Assembly (NCBI RefSeq): GCF_011386835.1
Contig: NC_088792.1
Coordinates: 63,347,287-63,411,286 of the forward strand
Direction of reading: 5' to 3'
DNA length: 64,000 bases
Origin: Chrysemys picta bellii
Lineage: Eukaryota; Chordata; Testudines; Emydidae
The position numbers were made by a program, and so were the translations under genes. The notes beneath the pieces were generated by a model that saw only the letters and a list, made by a program, of their open reading frames with translations, was not told the DNA's origin and searched no databases. Below, in pieces: positions 21,733 through 32,649 of the stretch. The first letter of the stretch is position 1, and each line of letters opens with the position of its first letter.

Positions 21733-22138
21733 TTAGATTACAAAAGTAAGGTAATTACAGCTTTACACTTCATAATACTCAAAGGACTAATCTTAAGTGA
21801 TGGATGGTAGAACAGCCTGTGCTTGGAAGATCACAATAAGCAAGAATTAAGTAGAAAGGTTGAATGATGAAGTGCCTTAGAAGACAGCAACAGGTTAGAG
21901 ACATACTAACAGTAAATTAGTTTCTGTTATTTTATAGTGAACTTGTATTCTGAAACTTCAAGACACACCGGGATGTAAAGGATAACACTGTAGATTAAAA
22001 GGATCAATACACTTGCACTAAAAAGCGTGATATTCAATTTAAAAATAATTACTTTTTAAACTAAAAAAAGCAAGATTTCCCCCATTATATTAATTAACCT
22101 TAAAGGATTAGAGACTATACACATGGATTCAAACTGTA

Positions 22139-22144
22139 TTTATT
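22139..22144 (-). terminator. TOMM7: TOMM7 poly(A) signal
   Basis: AATAAA on the minus strand, about 195 bp after the TOMM7 stop codon. The 3' UTR would end near 22115-22125. Confidence 0.65.
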
Positions 22145-22337
22145 TAATTTCACTGTAAACCAAATAAATTAGGTCAATATAAATTCCATTTTGTTGTATG
22201 TACATCTATGCCATCAGAAAGCTGTTCAGGCCAGCTAGTGTAATGTGATAAAGTGTACTCCTTCCTTAGCCTTGTGAAGGTTCACATCTTCATTTTCTCT
22301 GTCCATCAAATGGTTCCTGTACAGTATGACCAATCTT

Positions 22338-22353
22338 TCATCCCCAAAGTAGA
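22338..22353 (-). CDS. TOMM7: TOMM7 coding exon 3
   Basis: One base plus CTA CTT TGG GGA TGA (LLWG, stop), after an acceptor ctattttag read on the minus strand. The last coding exon is tiny, as in mammals. Confidence 0.88.
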
Positions 22354-25300
22354 CTAAAATAGACAGAAAATTAAAGTTAGATTTGTAATATATATTTTAA
22401 AGTAAAAATGAAAGAACATAGTCTTTCTAAACACAAGACAGGACGTACAACTCTGGTTCAATGCACATTACTACACCTGGGGGGGAAACTGCACTACTGT
22501 GCAATGAAGAATTTTGCAGAAATTCATGTTGTGTACGCAGCATTTCCTTCCTCCCCCCACAGAAATGGGCTGCACTGCTGTTGGCCACCACTCCGCAGAG
22601 GCCAGCTCGCACATAGAAAACACTGCGGGGGCGAGGGAAGGGAGCTAGAGGGCTCCTGGCAGCTGCAGTTCCCAGCATGCCCTGAGGGAAGGAGATAGCA
22701 GCATGCAGGAAACTCCACACAAGTCTGGGATGGAGCATCAGGTTGTTTCTCCTAATCCCTGGGCTCTGAGGGGTAGAGGGTGTGTGTGTCTGGGCTGTGG
22801 GGCCCACGGCTGGGCTCTGGAAAGAAGGGGGGAGCGAGTGTCTGGGCTCTGGGGAGGTGGGAGGAGTTGTGGGTATCTGGCCCCCCACCTGGGCTCAATA
22901 GTATCTTAGTATACTATCCTTTTATATTAATCAGTTTTGGTACAGTATTACTAAGTTACTGGCACTGCAACAAAGACATTTGTCAAGATTTTTCACTTCC
23001 TTTTATTCAGTACTTAAAAATAAAAAATAAAAAAGCATTGGCCTCCTTCCATGAATGTCTTTTTTAATAAACAAAAGAGTTACAGTGAAGCATTTGTCTA
23101 ATCATCATCAAATCACTTAACTTCTCTGCTCTGCACCTGTTTCCTCATCTATAAAGCAGGTATAGAATGTCCCTATCTCAAAGATGTTGTGAGGCTTACT
23201 CTTCTTAAACCGTGTGAAGATCTTCAGATAAAACCCAATATTTACATGTAGTGCATTAATATTTCCTCAAAAGACAGTATTTGAAGAACAATAAGGTTGA
23301 ATTAAGATTAATCAAAGGTAGGAATGAAACAACGTTAACTCTTTCCTCTTGTGTACGTACATTGATACAATCTTTAATTTACATTATTATCTGTTTCTCA
23401 AATACCTCATATAAAACTTACAAGATATCCATTAAATGAGGCAGGCACCTTTTCTCATTCCCTGTGTGCTTTATAAACATATTACATTATATTTTTACGC
23501 AATCGTGTAATTTAATCTATCATAATGCATACTCACATGGGTCTAACCTTAACTTCCATTTCCAGAGTTTTGCATGCTTAACTTGACAAATTAATTCTAT
23601 TTATGTACCTTTTTAAATGGAATTATCTAGATTTTATTTTTTAGAAAGAACTGCTCCCCTCTCAGGTTAACATATTTGCTTGGACAACACTAGAACACCA
23701 TTCCAAATGAATAGAGGTGAAAAGAATCCCTCTCTCAAGGAGCTTTGCAAATATTATCTCATAACACCAAGAGTATACCAGGGAGATCTGACTCAGTCAC
23801 TACTAAGCTTCATTCCTAAGTTAGCGGTGAAGCACAACATTCTTCAGCTGCATAACTATAAGCTTTGCAAAGTACTGTATGTGCGTAAGCCGCTATTTGT
23901 CAAAAGGTCATAACTCCATCAATCAAAAATAGTTTTAATTAGACTGTTCAAAGGCACTTCCTAGTAAGGCCTGCCAAATATTAACCATCTCCCAGTCATA
24001 TCAATTCTAGAGCTGCTTGGATTAAAAAAAGGTAGTGAAAGTGTTATGCCATCTGATCGTTAGAGTGGCTCTCATTTATCCCATTCCAAAAAAAGCAGCA
24101 AATACTACACATCAATGCACTATTTGTAGTTCTAGTAATAAGACACTTTCACATAAATGATTCTCTCCTACAGTTTTAATAATATACAATTACCCAGTCT
24201 ACTAGTCTTGGTATATAATAGAGGACTTGGAAAGCTGCTCGTGTAGTTGGCCTGTCTATTCAGAAGCATGGGCCAGTTTGCAGTACATGGCACTATCCCC
24301 ACTCCAGAATGTCTCTGGGTGTGTGGTTTTTTTGTTTGTTTTTTTAAATTTCCAATAGAAAGCAGTGGAGCTGTTCAGAGGGGCAGGAGGAAGAGCTCAT
24401 ATAAAAAGAATGCATAATAAACACAGGAGCTATGAAAACTCTAAATGAGCAGTAAACTCACAGGCTTAAGAGGGGAAATGTGAAGTAACCCAAATCACTG
24501 TTGTATAAAAAAAAAATTAAATAAAATATTCAGTTGGAGAACTTTGCACGCGTGGAGAGAGACACTCGCCCACCATTTGTGGCTGCAGAGGACAAGATAT
24601 GGGGCTCCTTCCCTCCTTATGAGAAGGAGAGATAAATACCCTCCTATAGCACATCCTGCCTTCACACTGTACAAACTTCATTTCAGACTTGTTGGAGCAC
24701 AGTGGTGGTGCTTAAATAATTTTCAAGTTCTTTCATGACTTACTAGTTCTCCCTTTCACTATTTTAATGACTAACAAGCTAATTAAAAATTCACTTTTGA
24801 CAAGAAGCCCATAATGAAGGAAGTTCTCAAACTATGATGACAATGATCAATGAAGATGGCATTTCCTGGCAGTTAATGCCTAGATGGGGAGAGGGGGGGT
24901 GGGAGGAAGACACATCTGAGCCTAAAGTTTTGTTTTCTTTCCTAGCTTTCTGCATTATTTTTGCATGTGTATACGTACCTCAAAATAGTTGGCTCCGGCA
25001 TTCCAGGATCTGCACCTCTCTTAAAACCTGAAATAACAAATATATACCTATATCAGCAGCTAACCAAAACACAGTTGGGGTTCTTTCCCCACTCTCAAAT
25101 TAAGTAAATTAAAAAAAGCTGTCAAAAAACAATTATATATACACAAATCATACTCTAACAAGTATAGAAACCTCACATTCTTCTCAATATTTTAAGATTA
25201 GCACATCTTGTTAGCCGTATTTTAATGGACTGTGTCTTTGCTCTAAAATTTCATAATGACTAACCTCTATCACCTATGCTAAAGCTACATCTTTTGTTAT

Positions 25301-28300
25301 CTTGTTCAGAAAGCAACATAACATTTAGAAGACGACACTCCGATTACTTCTAGCTAGTATAAGCATCCCCCAGCTGTTAATCATAACGTGAATTATGCAG
25401 GGAACAGAACCAATGGGTAAAGTTAATTAAGCGAAAGAAGAAAGAAATGGGAAAACCCATTTAAGGTCCCTCTGAAACTCTCATTAATATGTCATGAAAC
25501 AAGATTTTCCTTTCTTTTCTTTTAAGCAAACAGGAGGGAACAAAATCCACTCAGGGAACTGTAGGTCAAGAAGAGGAAAGTGAAAGACAAGTCTATATTT
25601 TCTCTCACCTCCTTCCTCCCCCCCCCCCCCGTACTTCCAAAAATTTAAATTTGTATGCACAGGTTTATTCAGTTTTAGCAAGTTACACAACTCTCCAAAT
25701 AGCCAATCACATCACATTTTTCCACAATATTTTTAAACACATTACCTGTGTACTTTAACAAGCGATGTTTATCAGATGCAGGATTTATGTAGCACTTAAA
25801 GTATATTTGAATATAAATTAGGGCTGTCAATTAATCACAGTTAACTCACACCATTAACTGAAAAAAATTAATCTGAAAACTGAAAATTTATTAAATATTT
25901 TAGATGTTTTTCTACATTATCATACATATTGTATTCTGTGTTGTAATTGAAACCAAAGTGTGTATTATTTGATTATAGATATTTGCACTGTAAAAATGAT
26001 AAACAAAAAAATAGCATTTTTCAATTCACCTCATACAAGTACTGTAGTGCAATCTTTTTTTATCGTGAAAGTGCAACTTACAAATGTAGATTGTTGTTAC
26101 ATAATTGCACTTAAAAACAAAACAATATAAAACTTCAGAGCCTACAAGTCCACTCAGTCCTACTTCTTGTTCAGCCCATTGTTAAGACAAACAAGTTTGT
26201 TTACATTTACAGGAGACAATGCTGCCCTCTTCTTATTTACAATGTCACCTGAAAGTGAGAACAGGCATTTGCATGGCATTTTTGTAGCTGGCAGTGCAAG
26301 GTATTCAACGTGCCAGATACGCTAAACATTCGTATGCCCCTTTATGCTTCGGCCACCATTCCAAAGGACATGCTTCCCTGCTGATGACACTTATTAAAAA
26401 AATAATGCATTAATTAAATTTTTGTGAGTGAACTCTTTGGGGGAGAATTGTATGTCCCCTGCTCTATTTTACCCGCATTCTGCCATATATTTCATGTTAT
26501 CACAGTCTCGGTTGATGACCCAGTACATGTTATTCATTTTAAAAACCACTTTCACTGCAGATTTCACAAAATTCAAAGAAGGTACCAATGCGAGATTTCT
26601 AAAGATAGCTACAGCATTCAACCCAAGGTTTAAGAATCTGAAGTGCCTTCCAAAATCTGAGAGGAACGAGATGTGGAGCATACTTTCAGAAGACTTAAAG
26701 CGGAAACTACAGAACCAGAACCACCAAAAAAGAAAATCAACTTTCTGCTGGTGGCATCTGACTCAGATAATTAAAATGAACATGAGTCGATCTGCACTGC
26801 TTTGGATTGTTATCGAGCAGAACCCATCATCAGCATGGACCCATGTCCTCTGGAATGGTGGTTGAAGCTGAAGGGACATATGAATCTTCAGTGCATCCGG
26901 TACATAGATATCTTGCGATGCCGGCTACAAATGTGCCATTGGAACACCTGTTCTCACTTTCAGGTGACATTGTAAACAAGAAGCAGGCAGCATTATCTCC
27001 TGCAAATGTAAACAAACTTGTTTGTCTGAGTGATTGGCTGAACAAGAAGTAGGACTGAGTGGACTTCCAGGCTCTAAAATTTTAGATTGTTTTATTTTTG
27101 AATGCAGTTTTTTTGTACATAATTCTACATTTGTAAGTTCAACTTTCATGATAAAGATTATGCTACAATACTTGAATTAGGTGAATTGAAAAAATACTAT
27201 TTTTTTTACAGTGCAAATACTTGTAATCAAAAATAAAGTGAGCACTGTACACTTTGTATTCTGTGTTGTAATTGAAATATATTTGAAAATGTAGAATATA
27301 TCCAAAAATATTTATATAAATGGTATTCTATTATTTAATCGCGTGATTAATTGCCATTCATTTTTTAAATGGCTTGACAGCCCTAATTTAAATGAATTAA
27401 AAATTGTTAGCACCATTCATAGCACAATTAAAAAGGATTGTGCCAGCACTAAAAATAAACTCTTCAAATCCTACATTACTACTAGTGCTATTTAAAAGGT
27501 TACACAAAACTGTGATTTGTAAAGAAAATAAGATACTTGACAGTCTGCTAATGCACAGGGGTTTTTTTTGTTTGTTTGTTTTTTTAAAGCAATTTGTATT
27601 GGGGATTAACTCTTTCAACTAGAATTCAAAAAATTCTAATTTATTGAAGTAACCTTGTGCTACAAAAAAAAGATGCTTTTTGCTTCAAAGGCACTGAATA
27701 TATTGATCAAATTATATTTTACACATCATCCTGTACCATTTCTATAAAGAAAGGTCTTTCCCCTCTGATAGATAATTACTAAGGGCCTGTGTGATTCACA
27801 TGCCACTTAAGTCAATGGGAAGACCTCCACTGATTTCACTGGGCTTTAGATCAGACCTTGAACAAACAGCCAAAGTATGATTTGAGAATGCAAGGAAGAA
27901 TCTGACCCATTAACTTTCAATTGCTGTATTTTCCACTTTGGACTGCTGACAGTTATTAAAGGGAAAACTCATAGAACTGATTCTCCAATACAAGCTGCAA
28001 CTTAAAACAAGATTTAAGTCAGCAAGCAGAGAACTTTGATCAAAATGATTATTTTAATTTAATTTCATATTTGTCTTTATTTCCCTCTAGAGAAAAATTG
28101 ATTCTCATTGGTTGGTAAACATGAAAACATGTTGATTTTCAACTAAATATAGCCTTTACACTAAATTTTCTACTGTTTGCTAACCAGGAAAATGCTTTTA
28201 AAAAAAAGTGTATAAATAATAATGTAATTGTATTGCTTAACATACATTTATTCAGATTCTTTAATTTTCACATTTCTCTTATGTCAGAAAATGGTGAATG

Positions 28301-31300
28301 ATGCATTTTTTTATTTACTAGTTTTCTAATTTTTTATTTTTTTTTATTCGTGATGTGTGTCAAGCTGCATTTGGATAGAAATTGGAATTCAATTATAAAA
28401 AGGTACAAAAATAACATCTTCAATTTTGTTTTTAATTAGCTAACTAAAACGATCTTAAATGTATTGGATAGCTTAATCAAACATGTGCATTTAAAACTAA
28501 GTAATTTATTTTAAAAAGCAAGTATCTGTAGTTAGTAAATTGAACTGATTCCTTCCATCACCATGTCGTTTGAGATTTTAGAACTAATAAATCTCATCAT
28601 CTCACACCTTTTTTTTTATTCGTTTGAAAGAAGAAAACAAGCTTTCCTGCTTTAACTTCCAATAAGTTTCTCAACTCTGAATAATCAAATTGAATAAATT
28701 GAAAAGAAGAAAATAGTCTCTTCATACCTGCCAGAGGCTACTGTTGTCAGAAACTAGTTTAGCACTTTAACAAATTCTAGTTCCAGTTGCTTAGCCAGCG
28801 ACTTCCACCAATTCAGTGGTTTAATTTTCTTAAAACTTTGGTGGCAAACATGTACTGCTTGAATATTATTGTTTGTTCAATTCAAATGACAATAATAGAT
28901 TATAGTAAGTTTGGGCTTAATGAAGGTTGTCAGTTTCAAATTTTAAACAGGTTTATTCTTTTAAAAATATATCTAAAACAAATCCAATTTAAATAAAAAA
29001 TGAAGGCCTTGTCTACACTGCCACTTACAGCACTGAAACTTTCTTCGCTCAGGGGTGTGAAAAACACCCCCCCCCCCCCAAGTGATGCAAATTTGAGCAC
29101 TGTAAAGCAGCCCCGGAGCCTTTGGAGGCTGGGGGGTGGGGGGGGCAGCGTGTCCAGAAGCGGAGAGACTCTGGCCCCACCTCCTCCCTTCTTGCTCTGC
29201 TGCCTCTCCTTGCTCCCTCTGTTGGGGAGAGGGGCTGTGTCCCACCTCTCCTTCTCTATACCCGTTCATAAGCCAACCCCCTTCTCTGGTGCGTTCCTTT
29301 TTTACTAAAAATAATTCAAATTATGAACGAGTATATTTGGTAAGTTTGAACATTCAGACTCAAAATTAGGCAGCAGGATTAAAGAAATAACTGGAGTCTT
29401 TTTTTAAAAAAAAGACATAACATTTAAACTGATCATAAAGATGTTTTATCCACAAAACTGTAATAGATTTAACATATGCAATTGTTAAAGAGTACATAGG
29501 GGACACAGAAGACCTAATTTTTCCAGTTATTTATTAATTGGAAAACAAAGACCTTTTAATCAGACTTTCATGCTGCATTTCAATCACAATACCACAAACT
29601 CTTTTTTCCTAAGGCTAAGCTCCTTAGGGCAGAGACTTTGCATCATTTGTTTTTAAAGTTTGACCAGCATACTTTGGTGCTATGCAAACAAAGCTCTTGC
29701 ACTGGGCATCTTTTCTCTATGGCCATGTCTACATGACAGCAACACAGCGACAACACTGCACCCATGTCACCATAGTGTAGACACTTCATATGTTCACAGA
29801 AGGGTTTTTTCCATCACCATAGTAGATCTACTGCGTCCAGAGGTGGCAGCTAGGTTGACAGAATAATCCTTCAATCAACCTACCGTAGCTACGTCTACAG
29901 TGAGGGTTAGGTTGGCCTAACTCAGGGAGTCTCAAACTGAGGGTTGGGACCCCTCAGGGAGTCACGAGGTTATTACATGTGGGGGGGGGGGGCAGGGGTG
30001 TCGCAAACGGTCAGCCTCCACCCCAAACTGTGCTTTGCCTCCAGCATTTATAACTGTGTTAAATATATCAAAAAGTGGTTTTAATTCATATGGGGGCGGG
30101 GTCTTACTCAGAGGCTTGCTATGTGAAAGGGGTCGCTAGTACAAAAGTTTGAGAACCACTGGCCTAACTACATTGCCTAGGATGCAATATTTTTCAAAGC
30201 CAAGAGTGACATAGCTAGGTCGATCTAATTTTTAAGAGTAGACCAGGACTAAGCCTGTAGCTGGCAGCCAGAACCTAAGGCCTTGCCTTTACTAACTAAA
30301 ACTTAACATGTATAAAAATTACACTCCCCTCCCCAACACGGCCATTGCCTACAGCAGTAGCTCTCAACCAGGGATACACGTATCCCTGGGGGTACGCAGA
30401 GGTCTTCCAGAGGATCATCAACTCATCTAGATATTTGCCTAGTTTTACAGCAGGCTACATACAAAGCACTTGCAAAGTCAGTATCAACTAAAATTTTATA
30501 CAAACTGAGAAAACAAGCAATTTTTCAGTCATGGTGTGATGTGACAACTGTATTTTCATGTCTGGTTTTGTAAGCAAGCAGGTTTTTCCAATGAGGTGAA
30601 ACTTGGGGGGACGCAAGACAAATCAGGTACAGTAGCCTGGGAAGGTTGAGCGCCACTGGCCTAAAGGAACAGAGCACAGGTCTAGGTGAAGTCAGGTCAC
30701 TTAAGTGTCAAACTCCACCCTAGTGCCTGCAACTATGGGGCGCGGCAGTTCTGGAGCACACGGGGGCCTTGCCTCCCTCCCCAGCGGCCACTGGAAAGGG
30801 GCGGGTCTGGGCGTCGTCTCCCCGGCAACAGCCCTTGGCAAGGGCGGTTCTGGAGCGGCGAGGCCTGGCCTGTCCCTCCAGCCCAGCGGCCGTTGGAAGC
30901 GGCGGTTCCGCCCCAAAGGACTAAAGGCTAAACAAGGCGCCGCGCGCTCAAGAGCCCCCTTTTCCAACGGCCGCGAGAAGGGCGGAGTCAGGCGAGGCCC
31001 CCGGCCCGAACGCGCCAGCCCCTCCGCCCAACCGGCAACAACCGCTGCGGGTGCGGGACTGGCCCCCGCGTGACCCGGAATCTCCCGCTACCCCCCCCCC
31101 CGACCGGTGAGGGGCTAACCCACGTGCTCCAGCCCGCGCCCCAGCTGGGAGTGGGGGGCGCAGTGTTCCCTCCCCGGGCCCCACGCGGCCAAGCGGGCCT
31201 CGTGACCAGGCAGGCTCCCCGAACGGGGACAGCGCGGCTCCGCTCTCCGGGCCGGGCACTGACCTAGATAGAGCACGACGGGGATGAAGCCCCAGCGGAT

Positions 31301-31366
31301 CGCGAACTGGCCGCCCTGGAAGAGCTGCTGCAGCCGCTGCTTGGCCTCTTTGCTCAGCTTCGGCAT
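22338..31366 (-). CDS. TOMM7: TOMM7, mitochondrial import receptor subunit TOM7
   Basis: TOM7 is a small tail-anchored subunit of the outer-membrane TOM translocase. It modulates assembly of the complex and helps stabilise PINK1. Coding exons on the minus strand: 31366-31264, 25027-24979 and 22353-22338. Joined they give 55 codons plus stop, the length of human TOM7. Seen: an N-terminal PKLSKEAKQRLQQLF cytosolic segment, a membrane stretch QFAIRWGFIPVVLYLG, then FKRGADPGMPEPTILSLLWG. All junctions are GT-AG and phases agree (1, 2). The first exon lies in a CpG island, as expected of a housekeeping gene. IL6 followed by TOMM7 is also the human 7p15 order. Nothing is broken, and confidence is high because nearly every residue matches the family. 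Confidence 0.96.
22430..22905. repeat. GC-rich stretch in TOMM7 intron 2, probable old repeat
   Basis: A sudden GC-rich block with gaagaattttgcagaaattc at the left and repeated tctgggctctggg motifs at about 22765-22850. Long frames occur on both strands but have no protein signature, and base composition explains them. Confidence 0.35.
23100..23260 (+). repeat. MIR SINE fragment
   Basis: caaatcacttaacttctctg, then gtttcctcatctataaagca and ttgtgaggctta follow the core and 3' part of MIR in order. Confidence 0.65.
24979..25027 (-). CDS. TOMM7: TOMM7 coding exon 2
   Basis: 49 nt encoding GFKRGADPGMPEPTILS with split end codons. Acceptor ttatttcag, donor GTACGT, both read on the minus strand. 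Confidence 0.95.
26160..26390 (-). pseudogene. hATC domain, inverted arm
   Basis: Minus-strand remnant of the hAT transposase C-terminus, ending in a stop at 26160-26162. It contains the FSLSGDIV and NVNKLVCL-type motifs read backwards from the plus strand. It is broken by small indels. Confidence 0.65.
26428..27052 (+). pseudogene. hAT transposase remnant, direct arm
   Basis: The plus strand reads FKEGTNARFLKIATAFNPRF, then KNLKCLPKSERNEMWSILSE, then after a frameshift HVL/CPLEW, LEHLFSLSGDIVNKKQAAL and NVNKLVCLSDWLNKK, stop at 27050-27052. It spans the region before and through the hATC dimerisation domain. The N-terminal BED finger and most of the catalytic core are absent. Confidence 0.75.
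27394..29000. other. TOMM7 intron 1, mostly unique sequence
   Basis: AT-rich intronic DNA. A short dispersed-repeat fragment (aagtcaatgggaagacctcc, ttcactgggctttagatc) is at about 27780-27860. No exon or RNA gene was recognised. Confidence 0.4.
29004..29150. mobile_element. Harbinger-type MITE fragment
   Basis: ggccttgtctacactgccac and ttcgctcaggggtgtgaaaa match the left half of this window's GTCTACAC MITE family. The right half is lost and replaced by GC-rich sequence. A cytosine run is at 29067-29079. Confidence 0.5.
29721..30249. mobile_element. Harbinger-type MITE, interrupted
   Basis: It starts ggccatgtctacatgac and ends gagtagaccaggac. The hAT element at 29923-30161 is inserted near its right end. 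Confidence 0.65.
29923..30161. mobile_element. hAT MITE nested in a Harbinger MITE
   Basis: It starts cagggagtctcaaact and ends agtttgagaaccactg. The octamer gcctaact is at 29915-29922 and 30162-30169, a perfect 8-bp target duplication. A G-run lies near 29981-29992. Confidence 0.85.
30355..30658. mobile_element. hAT-type non-autonomous element
   Basis: It starts cagtagctctcaaccag and ends ggttgagcgccactg. The flanks gcctacag (30347-30354) and gcctaaag (30659-30666) are a 7/8 octamer match. Confidence 0.75.
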
Positions 31367-31800
31367 CCCGGCAGCGCGAGAGACGGAGCGCTGCGCGCGG
31401 CCTTAGGGCTTGTAACTGCGCAGGCGCGGCGCCCGCGGGAACGTAGCTACCTGCTCAGGCCCCTCCACGTCACAGTGCGCGGGGGAGGCGGGGCCGCGCG
31501 GACACACTCGGAAGGGGCGTGGCGTTGGGAGCCTCTTGGCGAGCGCGGGATGGAACAAAGCGTCAGCGTCTCGTTCCCGCCTTAGGCCCTTTGCCTGTGG
31601 CGGAACGAGAGCGGGCTGGACTCCCGGTGCCTCGTCCCGCTTCCTGGGCCTCGCAGTCACCCCCTGAACGCGCTGCCGCAAACGCACCCGCGGGCCGCCT
31701 CTGCTCAGCCTGGGGCCTCGCTGCAGCTGTGGACGCGAGTCCCGGCCTGGGCCTCGGCTCCAGCGCCGTGGGAGCAATTACTGGCATTGCTTGTTGGGCC
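30690..31800. promoter_or_regulatory. TOMM7: CpG island over the TOMM7 promoter
   Basis: About 1.1 kb of GC-rich, CpG-dense sequence around TOMM7 exon 1 (31264-31366). There is no TATA box near the start, as is usual for housekeeping CpG promoters. The long open frames here on both strands are a result of high GC and do not resemble proteins. Confidence 0.8.
31264..31366 (-). CDS. TOMM7: TOMM7 coding exon 1
   Basis: ATG at 31366-31364 in a CCGGGATGCC context, 34 codons plus one base, donor GTCAGT. It encodes the cytosolic segment and most of the membrane anchor. Confidence 0.95.
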
Positions 31801-31946
31801 CAGCTGTGTTCCCGGAGGTAGAGCGTGGAGCCTGTCCTCCACGTTACCAACCACAGGCCTTGCAAACCCACATCTGAGGCCCACCTGAATCATGTAAATA
31901 GTAAAGCTGGGCTCTTTTCATTTGCCTGCTGGGCTCTGAGCCTTTA

Positions 31947-32115
31947 GGCTGCAATCATAGAAACATAGGGCTGCAGGGACCTCCAGAGGTCGTTTATTCC
32001 AGCCCCCTCATCTGGGGCAGGGCCATGGCCATGTACTCCTAGACCATACCTGGCTGATGTTTGTTCAACCTGTTCTTAAAACCTCCAGCGATGGGTGTTG
32101 GATTGAAATTCACCA
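31947..32115 (-). mobile_element. CR1 3' end fragment, minus strand
   Basis: atcatagaaacatagggctg, ggacctccagaggtcgttta and ccagccccctcatctggggc are the reverse complement of the conserved CR1 3' region. Confidence 0.65.
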
Positions 32116-32314
32116 CTTAGCAGATAGGTCTAACATCTCTATTAAGGCAAAATATTACCAAACCGTATCAGTTACTTACAAGTGGGAAGCACATCAAGAC
32201 AATCTCACCAGTACCATAGTCCCTTCCAATACTGGACAATTCACAGCTTCATCTTCCCTTTGTTGCACAAATTATGTATAATGTTTTGATATCTTTTCTT
32301 ATACATATGTATTA

Positions 32315-32544
32315 GGGCAGGTCTACACGTGCAGTGGTGTAGCGCATCTGGTGAAGAGGCTCTATGCAGACAGGAAAGAGCTCTCCCATTGGCATAATAA
32401 AACTACCTCCATGAGCAGCAGAGCTTCTGCTGACATAGTGCTGTCCACACCAGCGCTTATGTTGGAGTAACTCCTGTAACTCGGGGGGGAATTCACTCCC
32501 CTAAGCGACATAAGTTCTGCTGACATAAACAGTAGTGTAGACAG
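32315..32544. mobile_element. Harbinger-type MITE with TTA duplication
   Basis: It starts gggcaggtctacacgtg and ends agtagtgtagacag. tta at 32312-32314 and 32545-32547 is the target duplication. Confidence 0.75.
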
Positions 32545-32649
32545 TTAAAGTCTCTTGTTTTCTTATAAACTCTTCTCTCCTGTCAGTACAGGCTTTATGC
32601 TCACTCAAACCAGTTTCTTCTAGTTTTGTAGCTACTTTATCTTTTCTTT

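Larger units (their letters stand above)
25819..27385. mobile_element. Fold-back hAT-derived element, copy 2 (TOMM7 intron 1)
   Basis: It begins tagggctgtcaattaatc and ends ggcttgacagcccta. Octamers atataaat (25811-25818) and atttaaat (27386-27393) are a near-perfect target duplication. As in the copy at 4503-6691, the hAT C-terminal region is present at both ends in opposite orientation, so the two copies belong to one fold-back family. Confidence 0.8.

Noticed and set aside
22427..22888. 153-codon minus-strand frame in TOMM7 intron 2
   Set aside because: Low-complexity Pro/Ser-rich translation in a GC-rich repeat, with overlapping frames on the other strand and no recognisable domain or splice context.
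30686..31871. Several long frames on both strands near TOMM7
   Set aside because: They arise from the CpG island's high GC content, which makes stop codons rare. Only 31264-31366 minus matches a protein family.
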